In this document: one piece after another, positions 45,383 to 54,836 of the stretch
How the letters are laid out: each line of letters opens with the position of its first letter
Position numbering within the stretch: position 1 is the first letter of the stretch
DNA from: Sphingomonas radiodurans
Lineage (GTDB): Bacteria; Pseudomonadota; Alphaproteobacteria; Sphingomonadales; Sphingomonadaceae
Assembly (NCBI RefSeq): GCF_020866845.1
Contig: NZ_CP086594.1
Span: 2,170,001 to 2,234,000 of the forward strand
Direction of reading: 5' to 3'
DNA length: 64,000 nucleotides
Translations under genes and position numbers: made by a program
The notes under the pieces: model-generated
Seen by the model: the letters and a program-made list of their open reading frames with translations, nothing else
Told to the model about the DNA's origin: nothing
Database searches by the model: none

Positions 45383-46588
45383 TTATTCCGCCGCTTGGGC
45401 GGTCTCGCCCTGCCAGTCGCAATTCTCGATGATCGTGACGTTGGCGACACCGCCGCCTTCGCACATCGTCTGCAGGCCATAGCGGCCGCCGCGGCGCTTG
45501 AGCTCGTGGACGAGCGTCGCCATCAGCTTGGTGCCCGAGGCGCCGAGCGGGTGGCCAAGCGCGATCGCGCCGCCGTTGACGTTGAGCTTCTCCGCCTTCG
45601 CGCCGGTGTGGTGCAGCCAGGCGACCGGCACCGAGGCGAACGCTTCGTTCACTTCGTACAGATCGATATCGTCGATCGTGAGGCCGGCCTTCTTCAGCGC
45701 CTTGTCGGTCGCGAACAGCGGCTCTTCGAGCATGATCACCGGATCACCCGCGGTGACGGTGAGGTTGACGATCTTCGCCAGCGGCTTGAGATTGTACTTC
45801 TCGAGCGCTTCCTTGCTGACGATCAGCACCGCGCTGGCGCCGTCGCAGATCTGGCTCGACGATGCCGCAGTCAGCACGCCTTCCTCGGACAGCTTCTTGA
45901 CGCCGGCCATGCCCTCGGCCGAGGCATCGTAGCGGATGCCTTCGTCGCTGGTGTGATGGTCCGCGCCCTCGGCGCCTTCGATCGCGACCGGCACGATCTC
46001 GTCCTTGAACTTGCCACCCTGCGTCGCGGCAACTGCCTTGCGATGCGAGTTCAGCGAAAATTCGTCGAGCTGCTCGCGCGTGAAGCCGTACTTCTTGGCG
46101 ATCATCTCGGCACCAGCGAACTGGTTGAAGTTGATGCCCGGAAACTTCTCCTCGAGCCCAGGCGACTTGTTCTTGCCGAGCCCGGCATCGTAGAACAGCT
46201 TGTAGGTCGAGCCCATCGGCACGCGCGTCATGCTCTCGACGCCGGCCGCGATCACGACGTCCTGCGTGCCCGACATCACCGCCTGCGCGGCGAACTGGAT
46301 CGCCTGCTGCGACGAGCCGCACTGGCGATCGATCGTTACCGCTGGAGTCGACTGCGCGAGCTTCTTCGATGCGAGCACCGCGTTGCGGCCGACCTGGCCG
46401 GCCTGCTCGCCGCCCTGGCTGACGCAGCCCATCACCACGTCTTCCACCGCGTCGCCGGGAATCCCCGACCGCTCGATCACGGCGTCCAGCACGGCTGCCG
46501 CCAGATCCACCGGATGCACGCCAGCGAGCTTGCCCCCGCGACGGCCGCCGGCCGTGCGAACCGCTTCGACGATATACGCCTCGGCCAT
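45383..46588 (-). CDS. Acetyl-CoA C-acyltransferase (thiolase)
   Basis: A 401-residue thiolase catalysing thiolytic cleavage or condensation of acyl-CoA. The acyl-accepting Cys90 lies in TIDRQCGSSQQAIQFAAQ, the base His in GGAIALGHPLGASGTK, and the second Cys in QTMCEGGGVANVTII. The ATG at 46588 (MAEAYIVEAVRTAGG) follows GGAGAG; a start five codons earlier is possible. With the HSD10-like dehydrogenase downstream it could complete a beta-oxidation-like or isoleucine pathway. Biosynthetic (PhaA) and degradative members cannot be told apart from sequence alone; no polyhydroxybutyrate synthase is near. Confidence 0.92.
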   Translation of the reverse strand: MAEAYIVEAVRTAGGRRGGKLAGVHPVDLAAAVLDAVIERSGIPGDAVEDVVMGCVSQGGEQAGQVGRNAVLASKKLAQSTPAVTIDRQCGSSQQAIQFAAQAVMSGTQDVVIAAGVESMTRVPMGSTYKLFYDAGLGKNKSPGLEEKFPGINFNQFAGAEMIAKKYGFTREQLDEFSLNSHRKAVAATQGGKFKDEIVPVAIEGAEGADHHTSDEGIRYDASAEGMAGVKKLSEEGVLTAASSSQICDGASAVLIVSKEALEKYNLKPLAKIVNLTVTAGDPVIMLEEPLFATDKALKKAGLTIDDIDLYEVNEAFASVPVAWLHHTGAKAEKLNVNGGAIALGHPLGASGTKLMATLVHELKRRGGRYGLQTMCEGGGVANVTIIENCDWQGETAQAAE

Positions 46589-46668
46589 CTTTCGACTCTC
46601 CATAACAGATGTTATCCCGGCGCCTCATGTGGCGCGATTTCACGCGCTCGGCAAGAGTGGAGAGGCGA

Positions 46669-47334
46669 ATGAACGTATCCGACGCAGTGATCGAGCGGCG
46701 CTCCGTGCGCGGGTTCCTCGACAAAGAGGTGCCGCTGGAGGTGCTGAAAGCGCTCGCGCTGAAGTCGGCGCGCGCGGCGACCGGCGGCAATATCCAGCCG
46801 TGGCATATCGACATCGTGACGGGCGCGAAGCTCGACGAGCTGAAGGCGATCATGCGCGGCAAGATCGAGCGGCGCGAGACAGAGACGCCCGGCTACGACA
46901 TCTATCCGCGCGAGATGACCGATGCGACCAAGGCGCGCACGCAGCAGATCGGCGAGATCATGTACGGCCATCTCGGCATCCCGCGCGATGACAAGCGCGC
47001 ACGCGCGATGTGGTTCGCGCGCAACTTCCAGTTCTTCGGCGCGCCGGCGGCCTATTTCGTGACGGTCGATCGGCGGATGGGGCCGCCGCAATGGTCGGAT
47101 CTGGGGATGTACCTACAGAATCTGATGCTGCTGGCGGTCGAGGCGGGGCTCGCGACGTGCCCTCAGGAATGCTGGGCGGTGTATCCCAAGACGGTCGAGG
47201 CGTTCCTGGGCACGCCGGCGGAGCGGATGCTCTTCTGCGGCGTGGCGATCGGCTATGAGGATGCGGCCGATCCGGCGAACCGCACGCGCAGCCCGCGGGC
47301 GCCGGAAGAGGAGTGGCTGACGGTTCTGGCGTGA
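46669..47334 (+). CDS. Nitroreductase family flavoprotein
   Basis: A 221-residue FMN-dependent nitroreductase-fold protein. Signatures are VIERRSVRGFLDKEVPLEVL, SARAATGGNIQPWHIDIVTG (FMN phosphate contact RAATGGN), GPPQWSDLGMYLQNLMLLAV and LATCPQECW, then MLFCGVAIGYED. The ATG at 46669 follows GGAGAGGCGA; an earlier ATG at 46627 would add 14 unlikely residues. It is divergent from the thiolase gene and convergent with hbd. The natural substrate, quinone or nitro compound, is unknown. Confidence 0.88.
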   Translation: MNVSDAVIERRSVRGFLDKEVPLEVLKALALKSARAATGGNIQPWHIDIVTGAKLDELKAIMRGKIERRETETPGYDIYPREMTDATKARTQQIGEIMYGHLGIPRDDKRARAMWFARNFQFFGAPAAYFVTVDRRMGPPQWSDLGMYLQNLMLLAVEAGLATCPQECWAVYPKTVEAFLGTPAERMLFCGVAIGYEDAADPANRTRSPRAPEEEWLTVLA

Positions 47335-47354
47335 AGAAAACCGCTCCAGCTAAT

Positions 47355-47390
47355 CCGTCATTCCCGCGACGGCGTTCGCGGGAATGACGG
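47355..47390. terminator. Palindrome between convergent genes, probable bidirectional terminator
   Basis: CCGTCATTCCCGCGA and TCGCGGGAATGACGG are perfect 15-base inverted arms around a six-base loop, in the 88-base gap between the nitroreductase and hbd genes. The sequence type also recurs as an intergenic repeat in related genomes. Confidence 0.6.
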
Positions 47391-47422
47391 TGGTTTGTGT
47401 TGGAGCGGGCCCTAAACGATCC

Positions 47423-48292
47423 TCACCGCGTCGGGATCGGCGTCTCGCCCGTGTAATCGTAGAAGCCGCGCTTCGTCTTGCGGCCGAACCAGCCGGCTTC
47501 GACGTATTTCACCAGCAGCGGCGCGGGGCGGAACTTGGGATCTCCGGTAGTCTCGAACAGCACGCGGGTGATTTCGAGACACGTATCGAGGCCGATGAAG
47601 TCGGCGAGCGTCAGCGGGCCCATCGGGTGGTTGAGGCCGAGCTGGCAGGCGAGATCGATGTCGCGGATCGTCGCGACGCCTTCGCCGAGCGCGAAGCAGG
47701 CCTCGTTGATCATCGGCATCAGCACGCGGTTGACGATGAAGCCGGGTGCATCGTTGGCGCGCACGACCTGCTTGCCGAGCGCGGCGGCGTAGGTTTCGAT
47801 CGTCGCGACGGTTTCGTCCGACGTGGCGAGGCCGCGGATTACCTCGATCAGCCCCATGACGGGCACCGGATTGAAAAAATGCACGCCGATGAAGCGTGCG
47901 GGATCGGGCGAGGCTTGCGCGAGGCGTGTGATCGGGATCGATGAGGTGTTCGAGGCGAGCACCGCTTGGTGGCCGAGCACTTCGCCGACACGGGTGAAGA
48001 TGGTTCGCTTTACCTCTTCGCGCTCGGTGGCGGCTTCGATGACGAGGCCGCAGGCGGACATGCCCTCTACGCCTTCGATCGGCTCGATCCGTTGGAGTGC
48101 CTGTTCGCGCGCTTGCGGCTCGAGTTTGCCCTTTTCGACCGCGCGGGCGAGCTGCTTGGCGATGCCTGCCTTGCCGGCCTCGGCGCGTGCCTTGTCGACG
48201 TCGCTGAGGAGGACGCGGTAGCCGGCCTGGGCGGAGACCTGCGCGATTCCGGCGCCCATTTGCCCTGCGCCGATGACGCCGACGGTGTGCAT
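47423..48292 (-). CDS. hbd: 3-hydroxybutyryl-CoA dehydrogenase
   Basis: A 289-residue enzyme that oxidises 3-hydroxyacyl-CoA, or reduces acetoacetyl-CoA, with NAD(P). It begins with the Rossmann motif [32 protein letters not shown] and [15 protein letters not shown] follow; the catalytic His is in [19 protein letters not shown], and the dimer domain has [38 protein letters not shown] is the C-terminal signature. Length is normal for single-domain Hbd/PaaH. It is separated from hemA by a repeat. Confidence 0.93.
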   Translation of the reverse strand: MHTVGVIGAGQMGAGIAQVSAQAGYRVLLSDVDKARAEAGKAGIAKQLARAVEKGKLEPQAREQALQRIEPIEGVEGMSACGLVIEAATEREEVKRTIFTRVGEVLGHQAVLASNTSSIPITRLAQASPDPARFIGVHFFNPVPVMGLIEVIRGLATSDETVATIETYAAALGKQVVRANDAPGFIVNRVLMPMINEACFALGEGVATIRDIDLACQLGLNHPMGPLTLADFIGLDTCLEITRVLFETTGDPKFRPAPLLVKYVEAGWFGRKTKRGFYDYTGETPIPTR

Positions 48293-48321
48293 GATCTTCT
48301 CCTCGTTGCTGTTTCTCCCGC

Positions 48322-48440
48322 CGTTCGTCCCGAGTAGCCATCGAGCTACGTCGAGATGGCGTATCGAGGGAGGGTTGTGGGGCGAGCCTGTCTCGATACG
48401 GGTTCTCGGCTACGCTCGAACCCTACTCGACACGAACGGT
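48322..48440. repeat. Dispersed palindromic repeat between hbd and hemA
   Basis: It starts CCGTTCGTCCCGAGTAGC and ends with GCTACGCTCGAACC and CGACACGAACGG, so its ends are inverted and internal segments (TCGAGCTACG, GTATCGAG) also pair. It resembles 45276-45377. Confidence 0.7.
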
Positions 48441-48482
48441 GGGGGTGGGGCGATCGGGGACTTTACCGCGGGCTGCCGGCCC

Positions 48483-49727
48483 TCACGCCGCCTTGCGCAG
48501 CTCCAGACGGTCCCAGATCTCGGCCAGCGCGTTCGTCAGTTCCTGCATCATCGCTTCGCTGTGCGCGGGGCCGGGGGTGAAGCGCAGGCGCTCGGTGCCG
48601 CGGGGGACGGTCGGGTAATTGATCGGCTGGACGTAGATGCCGTATTCGGCGAGCAGCACGTCGCTGATCTTCTTCGCCTTCACCGGATCGCCGACCATCA
48701 CCGGCACGATGTGCGTGTCGCCCAGCATCACCGGCAGCCCGGCATCGGCCATGATCGTCTTGAGCCGTGCGGCGGCGGCCTGCTGGCCCTCGCGCTCGAC
48801 CGACGAGGCCTTGAGATGGCGCACGCTCGCAAGCACGCCGGCGACGAGCACTGGTGACAGGCTGGTGGTGAAGATGAAGCCCGGCGCGTAGCTGCGGATC
48901 ACGTCGATGATCGTACGGTCGGCAGCGATATAGCCGCCCATGACGCCGAATGCCTTGCCGAGCGTGCCTTCGATGATCGTCAGCCGGTCCGCGAGCCCCT
49001 CGCGCTCCGAAATGCCGCCGCCGCGCGGGCCGTACATGCCGACGGCATGGACCTCGTCGAGATAGGTCAGCGCATTGTACTTGTCCGCGAGGTCGCAGAT
49101 CGCGGCGATCGGGGCGACGTCGCCCTCCATCGAATAGACGCTTTCGAACGCGATCAGCTTGGGCGTCGCGGGATCGTCGGCGGCGAGCAGTTCCTCGAGA
49201 TGCGCGAGATCGTTGTGGCGGAAGACGCGCTTTTCGCAGCCCGCATTGCGGATGCCGGCGATCATCGAGGCGTGATTGAGTTCGTCAGAATAGATGATGC
49301 AGCCCGGCAGCACCTTGGCGAGCGTCGCCAGCGTCGCTTCGTTCGAGACATAGCCCGAGGTGAAGAGCAGCGCGCCTTCCTTGCTGTGCAGGTCGGCAAG
49401 TTCGCCCTCCAGATCGACGTGGTAATGGGTGTTGCCGCCGATGTTGCGCGTGCCGCCCGACCCGGCGCCGACATCATGCAGCGCCTCTTCCATCGCCGCG
49501 ATCACCTTGGGGTGCTGGCCCATCGCGAGATAATCGTTCGAGCACCACACCGTGATCGGCTTTGGCCCGTTGTGCCCGGCAAAGCAGCGTGCGCTGGGGT
49601 ACGCACCCTTGTTGCGCAGGATATCGATGAAGACGCGATAGCGGCCCTCGGCGTGGAGGCGGTCGATCGCCTGCGAGAAGGCGCGGGTGTAATCGACCGG
49701 CTTGGCGGCAATGGTCTCGATAGACAT
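48483..49727 (-). CDS. hemA: 5-aminolevulinate synthase
   Basis: A 414-residue PLP enzyme condensing glycine and succinyl-CoA to 5-aminolevulinate, the first step of tetrapyrrole synthesis in alphaproteobacteria (C4 pathway). Features: [15 protein letters not shown], the Gly-rich [52 protein letters not shown] with the cofactor Asp and His, the PLP lysine in [14 protein letters not shown], and [12 protein letters not shown]. The ATG at 49727 ([17 protein letters not shown]) suits the family's usual N-terminus. It is followed at a distance by hbd and preceded by murI on the same strand. Confidence 0.96.
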   Translation of the reverse strand: MSIETIAAKPVDYTRAFSQAIDRLHAEGRYRVFIDILRNKGAYPSARCFAGHNGPKPITVWCSNDYLAMGQHPKVIAAMEEALHDVGAGSGGTRNIGGNTHYHVDLEGELADLHSKEGALLFTSGYVSNEATLATLAKVLPGCIIYSDELNHASMIAGIRNAGCEKRVFRHNDLAHLEELLAADDPATPKLIAFESVYSMEGDVAPIAAICDLADKYNALTYLDEVHAVGMYGPRGGGISEREGLADRLTIIEGTLGKAFGVMGGYIAADRTIIDVIRSYAPGFIFTTSLSPVLVAGVLASVRHLKASSVEREGQQAAAARLKTIMADAGLPVMLGDTHIVPVMVGDPVKAKKISDVLLAEYGIYVQPINYPTVPRGTERLRFTPGPAHSEAMMQELTNALAEIWDRLELRKAA

Positions 49728-49813
49728 GGTCGAGGCGCATAAACCCCCCGACGCGCGGTTTCCAGCGGATTCGGGCACTTTCGGTGATCGCTTCCCTCAC
49801 TGGGGTCCGCGCG

Positions 49814-50602
49814 TCACCACTGCTCGATCGTCTCGAAGCCGTAGCGTTGCAGCGCGATCGGCAATCCGTCGCCAATCGCACCGGTGAAGACCGCGGCATC
49901 GGGCTGGTCCCGCACGAACGCCTGCCCGGCGGTGAGATAAGCGACTCGCCGGGCGATTCCAGCACCGCCATCGACGAAGGTGACGGGACGCGGGATAGCG
50001 TCGGCGAGCTCGTCCGCGAGGAGCGGGAAGTGAGTGCACGCGAGCACGACAGTGTCGATCGCATCGCCACCTTCTGCGGCCAGCATCGGTGCGATTGCAT
50101 TGCGTACCGCGCCGGCGGGGAGGGGCTCGCCGCGCAGCTTCGCTTCCGCCAGCGTGACGAGATCGGCCGAGCCGTGGCGGATCACGCGGCAGTCGCTGGC
50201 GAAACGCGCGGTGAGATCGTCGACATAGGCCTGGCGCACCGTGGCGGCCGTGCCGAGCACGCCGATCGTGCGCGTCATGCTGCGCTCGGCGGCGGGCTTG
50301 ATCGCGGGCACGGTGCCGACGATCGGCACATCGAGCGCGGCGCGAACCGCGCCCAGCGCGATCGTCGAGGCGGTGTTGCACGCGATGACGATCAATCGTG
50401 GGCGGTAGCGTTCGGCGAGTCGCCCGAGCAGCGCGGGCACACGCGCGGCGATTTCCGCCTCGTCGCGCGTGCCATAGGGGAAGCCGGCGCTGTCGGCGGC
50501 GTAGACGAAGCGTGCCTGCGGCATCGCCATCCGGACAGGCGCGACGATCGATAGCCCGCCAACGCCGGAATCGAAGAACAGGATCGGTTGATCAGCGTGC
50601 AT
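49814..50602 (-). CDS. murI: Glutamate racemase
   Basis: A 262-residue enzyme supplying D-glutamate for peptidoglycan. The start MHADQPILFFDSGVGGLSIV contains the conserved Asp-Ser-Gly. The two catalytic cysteines are in LIVIACNTASTIAL and TVVLACTHFPLL; FVYAADSAGFPYGTR and GVLGTAATVRQAYV are also family signatures. An upstream ATG at 50653 would add 17 residues and overlap the divergent plsY region, so 50602 is preferred. It lies 86 bases upstream of hemA on the same strand. Confidence 0.94.
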   Translation of the reverse strand: MHADQPILFFDSGVGGLSIVAPVRMAMPQARFVYAADSAGFPYGTRDEAEIAARVPALLGRLAERYRPRLIVIACNTASTIALGAVRAALDVPIVGTVPAIKPAAERSMTRTIGVLGTAATVRQAYVDDLTARFASDCRVIRHGSADLVTLAEAKLRGEPLPAGAVRNAIAPMLAAEGGDAIDTVVLACTHFPLLADELADAIPRPVTFVDGGAGIARRVAYLTAGQAFVRDQPDAAVFTGAIGDGLPIALQRYGFETIEQW

Positions 50603-50718
50603 GAGCGCCGCCTTAACGATCGGGTCACCGTTGATATAGGTCAGTGGCCACAAGGCGATCGTTGAGTTATCGTCACGAGAAGCGGGAGGGATCGCACCTG
50701 ATTACCGAGGTCGTTTGG

Positions 50719-51303
50719 ATGCCGCCGCTCGCGGCGTTGCTGCTTGGCTATCTGCTTGGGTCGATTCCGTTCGGCGTGCTACTGACGCGCATGGGCGGGG
50801 CGGGTGACCTGCGCCAGATCGGATCGGGCAATACCGGCGCCACGAACGTATTGCGGACGGGCCGCAAGGGACTGGCGGCAGCGACGCTGCTGCTCGATCT
50901 CGCAAAGGGCTGGGCGGCGGTAGTGATCGCGTCGGCACTGTTGCCGGGGAACGAGCAACTGGCCGCCGCTGGCGCGTTCGTCGGCCATTGTCATTCGGTG
51001 TGGCTGCGCTTTCACGGCGGCAAGGGGGTGGCGACGCTGATGGGGATCGTGCTGGCGCTGCATTGGCCGCTCGCGCTGGTCTATGCGATCGTCTGGATCG
51101 GGCTGCTGGCGCTGCTGCGGATTTCGTCGGTGGCTGGCTTGGTTGCGGCGGCGAGCGCGCCGGTTGCCGCGGCGGTGCTCGGCGAGTTCGATCTTGTGCC
51201 GTTGCTGTTGTCCCTGGCGTTGCTGGTGCTGTGGAAGCATCGCGAGAATGTCGGCCGGTTGATCGAAGGAACGGAGCCGCGCATCGGCACGCCGCGTGGC
51301 TGA
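50719..51303 (+). CDS. plsY: Glycerol-3-phosphate acyltransferase PlsY
   Basis: An inner-membrane acyltransferase that uses acyl-phosphate to make lysophosphatidate, the first phospholipid step. The 194-residue reading shows the three family motifs: LGYLLGSIPFGVLLTRM with RQIGSGNTGATNVLR, FVGHCHSVWLRFHGGKGVAT, and the last motif KHRENVGRLIEGTEPR. Five hydrophobic segments are visible. The start is uncertain: ATG 50719 gives a normal N-terminus, while the strong GGGAGGG at about 50686 would suit a non-ATG start near 50698. The stop overlaps the GTG of dprA by eight bases. Confidence 0.92.
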   Translation: MPPLAALLLGYLLGSIPFGVLLTRMGGAGDLRQIGSGNTGATNVLRTGRKGLAAATLLLDLAKGWAAVVIASALLPGNEQLAAAGAFVGHCHSVWLRFHGGKGVATLMGIVLALHWPLALVYAIVWIGLLALLRISSVAGLVAAASAPVAAAVLGEFDLVPLLLSLALLVLWKHRENVGRLIEGTEPRIGTPRG

Positions 51304-52390
51304 TGCCGATGCGACGCAGGAAGACCATGATCGGCTGCGGCTGATCCGCACGCCGGGCGTTGGCCCGGTCACCTATCGCCATTTGCTGCGCCGCTTCGGC
51401 AGCGCGCGCGCCGCGATCCATGCCTTGCCGGATCTCGCGCGGCGTGGCGGCGGACGCGCGAGCGTGCCGGCCGACCCGGCACTGATCGCGCGTGAGATCG
51501 CGGCGGTGGAGCGGCTTGGCGCGCGCTATCTGTTCATCGACGATCCGCTGTATCCGGCGCTGCTCGCGCAGCTCGACGACGCGCCGCCGGTGCTGACGCT
51601 GCGCGGGACGCTGCCGCCGGCCGAGGGGCTGACGGTGGCGATCGTCGGCGCGCGCAATGCCTCGGCCGCCGCGTGCCGCTTCGCGCGCGGGATCGCGCAT
51701 GACCTTGCCGCGCAAGGCGTGACGGTCGTCTCCGGGCTCGCGCGCGGGATCGATACCGCAGCGCACATGGGGGCGGGCGCCGCGACGATCGCGGTGATCG
51801 CGGGCGGGATCGACGTCGCTTATCCACCCGAGAATGCCGAGTTGCAGGAACGCGTTGCGGGTGAGGCGCTGCTGCTGGCCGAGATGCCGCCCGGCACCGA
51901 ACCGCGGGCACGGCACTTTCCGTATCGCAACCGGATCATTGCCGGCCTGGCGCACGGCACCCTGGTGGTGGAGGCGGCGCCGAAATCGGGCTCGCTGATC
52001 ACCGCGCGGCTAGCGAACGAGGCGGGCCGCGAAGTGATGGCGGTGCCGGGCAGCCCGCTCGACCCGCGCGCGCAAGGATGCAATCTGCTGATCCGCGAGG
52101 GCGCCACGCTGGTGCAGAGCGCGGCCGACGTGCTCGAGCAGATCCGACCGTTCGATGCGCGGTTGGTCCGCTCCCCGACGGAGCGCTTTTTCGCCGAGCC
52201 GGCGGCGGACGCCGATGATGTGGCGCGTTCGCGAGTCATCGCGCTGCTCGGTCCCGTTCCGGTGCCGGTCGACGAAGTGATCCGCCAATCCGGTATTGCT
52301 GCAGCGATTGTGCAGATGGTGTTGCTCGAACTGGAACTTGGCGGCCGGCTGGAGCGCCACGCGGGCGGGCGCGCTAGCCTGGTGGCTTAA
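51296..52390 (+). CDS. dprA: DNA-processing protein DprA
   Basis: DprA binds incoming single-stranded DNA and loads RecA during natural transformation. The 364-residue protein starts at GTG 51296, overlapping plsY by eight bases. An N-terminal helix-hairpin region (IRTPGVGPVTYRHLLRRFGS) precedes the Rossmann domain with VAIVGARNASAAACRFARGI, VTVVSGLARGIDTAAHMGA and VIAGGIDVAYPPENAEL. PRARHFPYRNRIIAGL and EAAPKSGSLITARLANEAGR continue the fold. The C-terminal ~65 residues form the DprA winged helix (PVPVDEVIRQSGIAAAIVQM). plsY-dprA is a common alphaproteobacterial order. Confidence 0.95.
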   Translation: MADADATQEDHDRLRLIRTPGVGPVTYRHLLRRFGSARAAIHALPDLARRGGGRASVPADPALIAREIAAVERLGARYLFIDDPLYPALLAQLDDAPPVLTLRGTLPPAEGLTVAIVGARNASAAACRFARGIAHDLAAQGVTVVSGLARGIDTAAHMGAGAATIAVIAGGIDVAYPPENAELQERVAGEALLLAEMPPGTEPRARHFPYRNRIIAGLAHGTLVVEAAPKSGSLITARLANEAGREVMAVPGSPLDPRAQGCNLLIREGATLVQSAADVLEQIRPFDARLVRSPTERFFAEPAADADDVARSRVIALLGPVPVPVDEVIRQSGIAAAIVQMVLLELELGGRLERHAGGRASLVA

Positions 52391-52580
52391 GGAGCGCGGC
52401 CGGCAGGGATGCGTCAACCCGCCCGCCGCATTCAACTTAACATAGGCAAGGCAATCGAGCTGTGTCATCTAGGATGTGACACGCATTTGATACCGCGGGG
52501 CGCCTTTGGGTACGGCAGCGTGACATAACCTGCAGGGCAGTGCGATGCACGCCGTGCTTACTCTGCTGAAGGGGGTGCAA

Positions 52581-52724
52581 GTGCTCGATACGACGCGCGA
52601 AATCATCGCTTACGGCCTGATCGGGCTGTTGTTCGTCATCGCCGTGCCATGGCTCGGCTTCACGCTGGCGCGCCGAAAGCGGGAGCGACTCCGGCGTCAG
52701 GGCATCAAGACCTACGGCCACTGA
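52581..52724 (+). CDS. Small basic membrane peptide, 47 residues, unknown function
   Basis: Short gene starting at GTG 52581 (read as MLDTTREIIAYGLIGLLFVI), with AAGGGGG just upstream. It has one hydrophobic helix (IIAYGLIGLLFVIAVPWLGF) and a strongly basic tail, RRKRERLRRQGIKTYGH. An ATG at 52545 would add 12 residues. I recall similar short proteins in sphingomonads but no function. It lies alone between dprA and the amtB terminator. Confidence 0.6.
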   Translation: MLDTTREIIAYGLIGLLFVIAVPWLGFTLARRKRERLRRQGIKTYGH

Positions 52725-52774
52725 TCCCTCCAGCGCCTGCTTCAAGGCGCGCCTTTCAACGACACTCCGCGAAT

Positions 52775-52807
52775 AAAAAAGGGCCCGGTACTTTCGTACC
52801 GGGCCTT
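52775..52807 (-). terminator. Rho-independent terminator of glnK-amtB
   Basis: On the minus strand GGCCCGGTAC and GTACCGGGCC form a ten-base stem with a four-base loop (GAAA side), followed by CTTTTTT. It is about 60 bases beyond the amtB stop. Confidence 0.93.
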
Positions 52808-52865
52808 AGTGCGTCCGCAGGAGGAACATGGTTTGGGAGCCGGCCGCAGCCGGCGCCCAATCTCG

Positions 52866-54329
52866 TCAATAATTGTAGGCGCGTTCGCCGTGCTCGTTGA
52901 TGTCGAGGCCTTCCGCCTCGACCTCGGCCGATACACGCAGCCCCGTCGTCGCCTTGAGCAGGAAGAACAGCGCGGCGCTGACCACACCGGACCACACGAG
53001 CGTGGTGCCGACCGCCCAGATTTGCGTGATCACCTGCCCAGCGAGGTCATATTCGCCGGCCTTGGCGACGGGCGCGGTGTAATCAATCCAGCCTTGCCCG
53101 CCGAGCGACGGTGCCGCGACAATGCCAGTGCCGATCGCGCCGATGATGCCGCCGACACAGTGGATGCCGAACACGTCGAGCGTATCGTCATACTTCAGCG
53201 CGCTCTTCACCTTGGTGACGAACAGGAAGCACACGCCCGAGGCGACCGCGCCGAGGATGATCGCAGTGCCCGGATGGGCGAAGCCCGCCGCCGGCGTGAT
53301 CGCGACAAGCCCCGCGACGACGCCCGAGGCGGCGCCGAGCAGCGACGGCTTCTTGTGCATGATCTGATCGATCACGGCCCAGGTAACGCCGGCGGCGGCC
53401 GTGGCGGTGAAGGTGTTGATGAAGGCCAGCGCACCAAAGGCATTCGCCTCGAGCCCCGAGCCGGCGTTGAACCCGAACCAGCCGATCCACAGCAGCGACG
53501 CGCCGATCATTGTCATGGTCAACGAATGTGGCGGCATCGGCTCGGTGCTGTAGCCGCGACGCGGGCCCATGATGATGCAGCCGACCAGCCCAGCGATGCC
53601 CGCGTTGATGTGGACGACGGTGCCGCCAGCGAAGTCGAGCGCGCCCCAGCCCCACAGGAGGCCGCTGTCATCGGGTGCAGCCGGCAGGAAGTCTGGACCC
53701 GCCCAGTACCATACCATGTGCGCGAGCGGGAAATAGGCGAGCGTCAGCCACGCGACCACGAACAGGATCAGCGGGGTGAACTTTACCCGCTCCGCGAATG
53801 CCCCGACGATCAGCGCCGGCGTGATGCAAGCGAAGGTCATCTGGAAGATCACGAAGACATATTCGGGCAGATAGACGCCGTTCGAGAAGGTCGCCGCGAA
53901 GGTGGTCGGGCTGACCCCGGCGAGGAAGGCCTTGTCGAGCCCGCCGACCAGCTTGGGGAAGGGCGTCCCGGTGGAGGTGAAGGCCATCGAATAGCCCCAG
54001 CCGAACCATACCAGCGCCGCGACACATACGATCGTCAGCACCTGCATCAGCACCGACAGCATGTTCTTGGTGCGAACCAGGCCGCCGTAGAACAGCGCCA
54101 GTGCCGGCACCGACATCATCAGCACGAGCGCCGATGCGATGAGCATCCAGGCGACATCGCCCTTGTTGACCATTTCCGCAGTCGGCACGAATGGCGCAGC
54201 GGCGGCGGCGGCGGCAGCGGGTGCTGCGGCATCGGCTACGTTGCCTGCGGCATCCTGCGCCCAGGCGGGCAGCGCGGCGAAAAACGCAGCGCCCAGCCCA
54301 GCGGCTCCTGCAAATTTGCTAAGCTTCAT
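52866..54329 (-). CDS. amtB: Ammonium transporter
   Basis: A 487-residue ammonium channel of the Amt/Rh family. The ATG at 54329 follows GGGGGGTGG and begins a signal peptide, MKLSKFAGAAGLGAAFFAAL, followed by an Ala-rich linker. Eleven helices follow. Signatures include PALALFYGGLVRTKNMLSVL, GAFAERVKFTPLILF, DFAGGTVVHINAGIAGLVG with the first pore His (HINAG) and DTLDVFGIHCVGGIIGAIGT with the second pore His. It is 38 bases after glnK in one operon; PII is expected to plug the channel when nitrogen is ample. Confidence 0.95.
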   Translation of the reverse strand: MKLSKFAGAAGLGAAFFAALPAWAQDAAGNVADAAAPAAAAAAAAPFVPTAEMVNKGDVAWMLIASALVLMMSVPALALFYGGLVRTKNMLSVLMQVLTIVCVAALVWFGWGYSMAFTSTGTPFPKLVGGLDKAFLAGVSPTTFAATFSNGVYLPEYVFVIFQMTFACITPALIVGAFAERVKFTPLILFVVAWLTLAYFPLAHMVWYWAGPDFLPAAPDDSGLLWGWGALDFAGGTVVHINAGIAGLVGCIIMGPRRGYSTEPMPPHSLTMTMIGASLLWIGWFGFNAGSGLEANAFGALAFINTFTATAAAGVTWAVIDQIMHKKPSLLGAASGVVAGLVAITPAAGFAHPGTAIILGAVASGVCFLFVTKVKSALKYDDTLDVFGIHCVGGIIGAIGTGIVAAPSLGGQGWIDYTAPVAKAGEYDLAGQVITQIWAVGTTLVWSGVVSAALFFLLKATTGLRVSAEVEAEGLDINEHGERAYNY

Positions 54330-54367
54330 ATCCACCCCCCTCGTGGTGTCTGGTTCGTTCGCGGCGC

Positions 54368-54706
54368 TCACAGGGCCGTGTCGTCAGTTTCGCCGGTGCG
54401 GATGCGCACGGCCTGGCCGACATCCAGGACGAAGATCTTACCGTCGCCGATCGCGCCGGTGTTGGCCGAAGCCTGGATCGCCTCGACGACGCGATCAGCG
54501 AGGCTCGCGGCGCAGACCACCTCGACCTTGATCTTGGGCACCATGTTGGTGCTGTATTCGGCCCCACGATAAATCTCGGTCTGGCCCTTCTGCCGACCGA
54601 ACCCCTTCACCTCGGTGACCGTCATCCCCGCCACGCCGATGCCGGTAAGGGCTTCCCTCACCTCGTCGAGCTTGAACGGCTTGATGATGGCAATGACCAG
54701 TTTCAT
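54368..54706 (-). CDS. glnK: Nitrogen regulatory protein PII (GlnK)
   Basis: A 112-residue PII signal protein that senses 2-oxoglutarate, ATP/ADP and uridylylation state and regulates AmtB and other nitrogen proteins. The T-loop carries the uridylylation site Tyr51 in YRGAEYSTNMVPKIK; the B-loop is NTGAIGDGKIFVLDV, and the final VRIRTGETDDTAL is the C-loop. It is called GlnK rather than GlnB because it sits directly before amtB and behind a sigma-54 promoter. AAGGGGG precedes the ATG. Confidence 0.95.
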   Translation of the reverse strand: MKLVIAIIKPFKLDEVREALTGIGVAGMTVTEVKGFGRQKGQTEIYRGAEYSTNMVPKIKVEVVCAASLADRVVEAIQASANTGAIGDGKIFVLDVGQAVRIRTGETDDTAL

Positions 54707-54739
54707 CGCGCCCCCTTCGCGTTACCCGGAGGAGGGATA

Positions 54740-54757
54740 CGCAACGGCCGTGCCAAG
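54740..54757 (-). promoter_or_regulatory. Sigma-54 (RpoN) promoter of glnK-amtB
   Basis: On the minus strand the sequence TTGGCACGGCCGTTGC matches the RpoN consensus (TGGCAC, four bases, TTGC) at every key position. It ends 34 bases before the glnK ATG, placing transcription start within about 25 bases of the gene. NtrC-type control under nitrogen limitation is expected. Confidence 0.9.
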
Positions 54758-54836
54758 TGCGCTGCGTCGGTAACGAAGGCGTAACGATGGTTAACCAGCG
54801 TTAGTTTTTGTGCAGATAATTGATGCTGCCTTAAAA

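Noticed and set aside
44475..48292. A single catabolic operon of dehydrogenase, thiolase and hbd
   Set aside because: The genes are split by repeats and by the plus-strand nitroreductase, so they are at least two units; a shared pathway is possible but not an operon.
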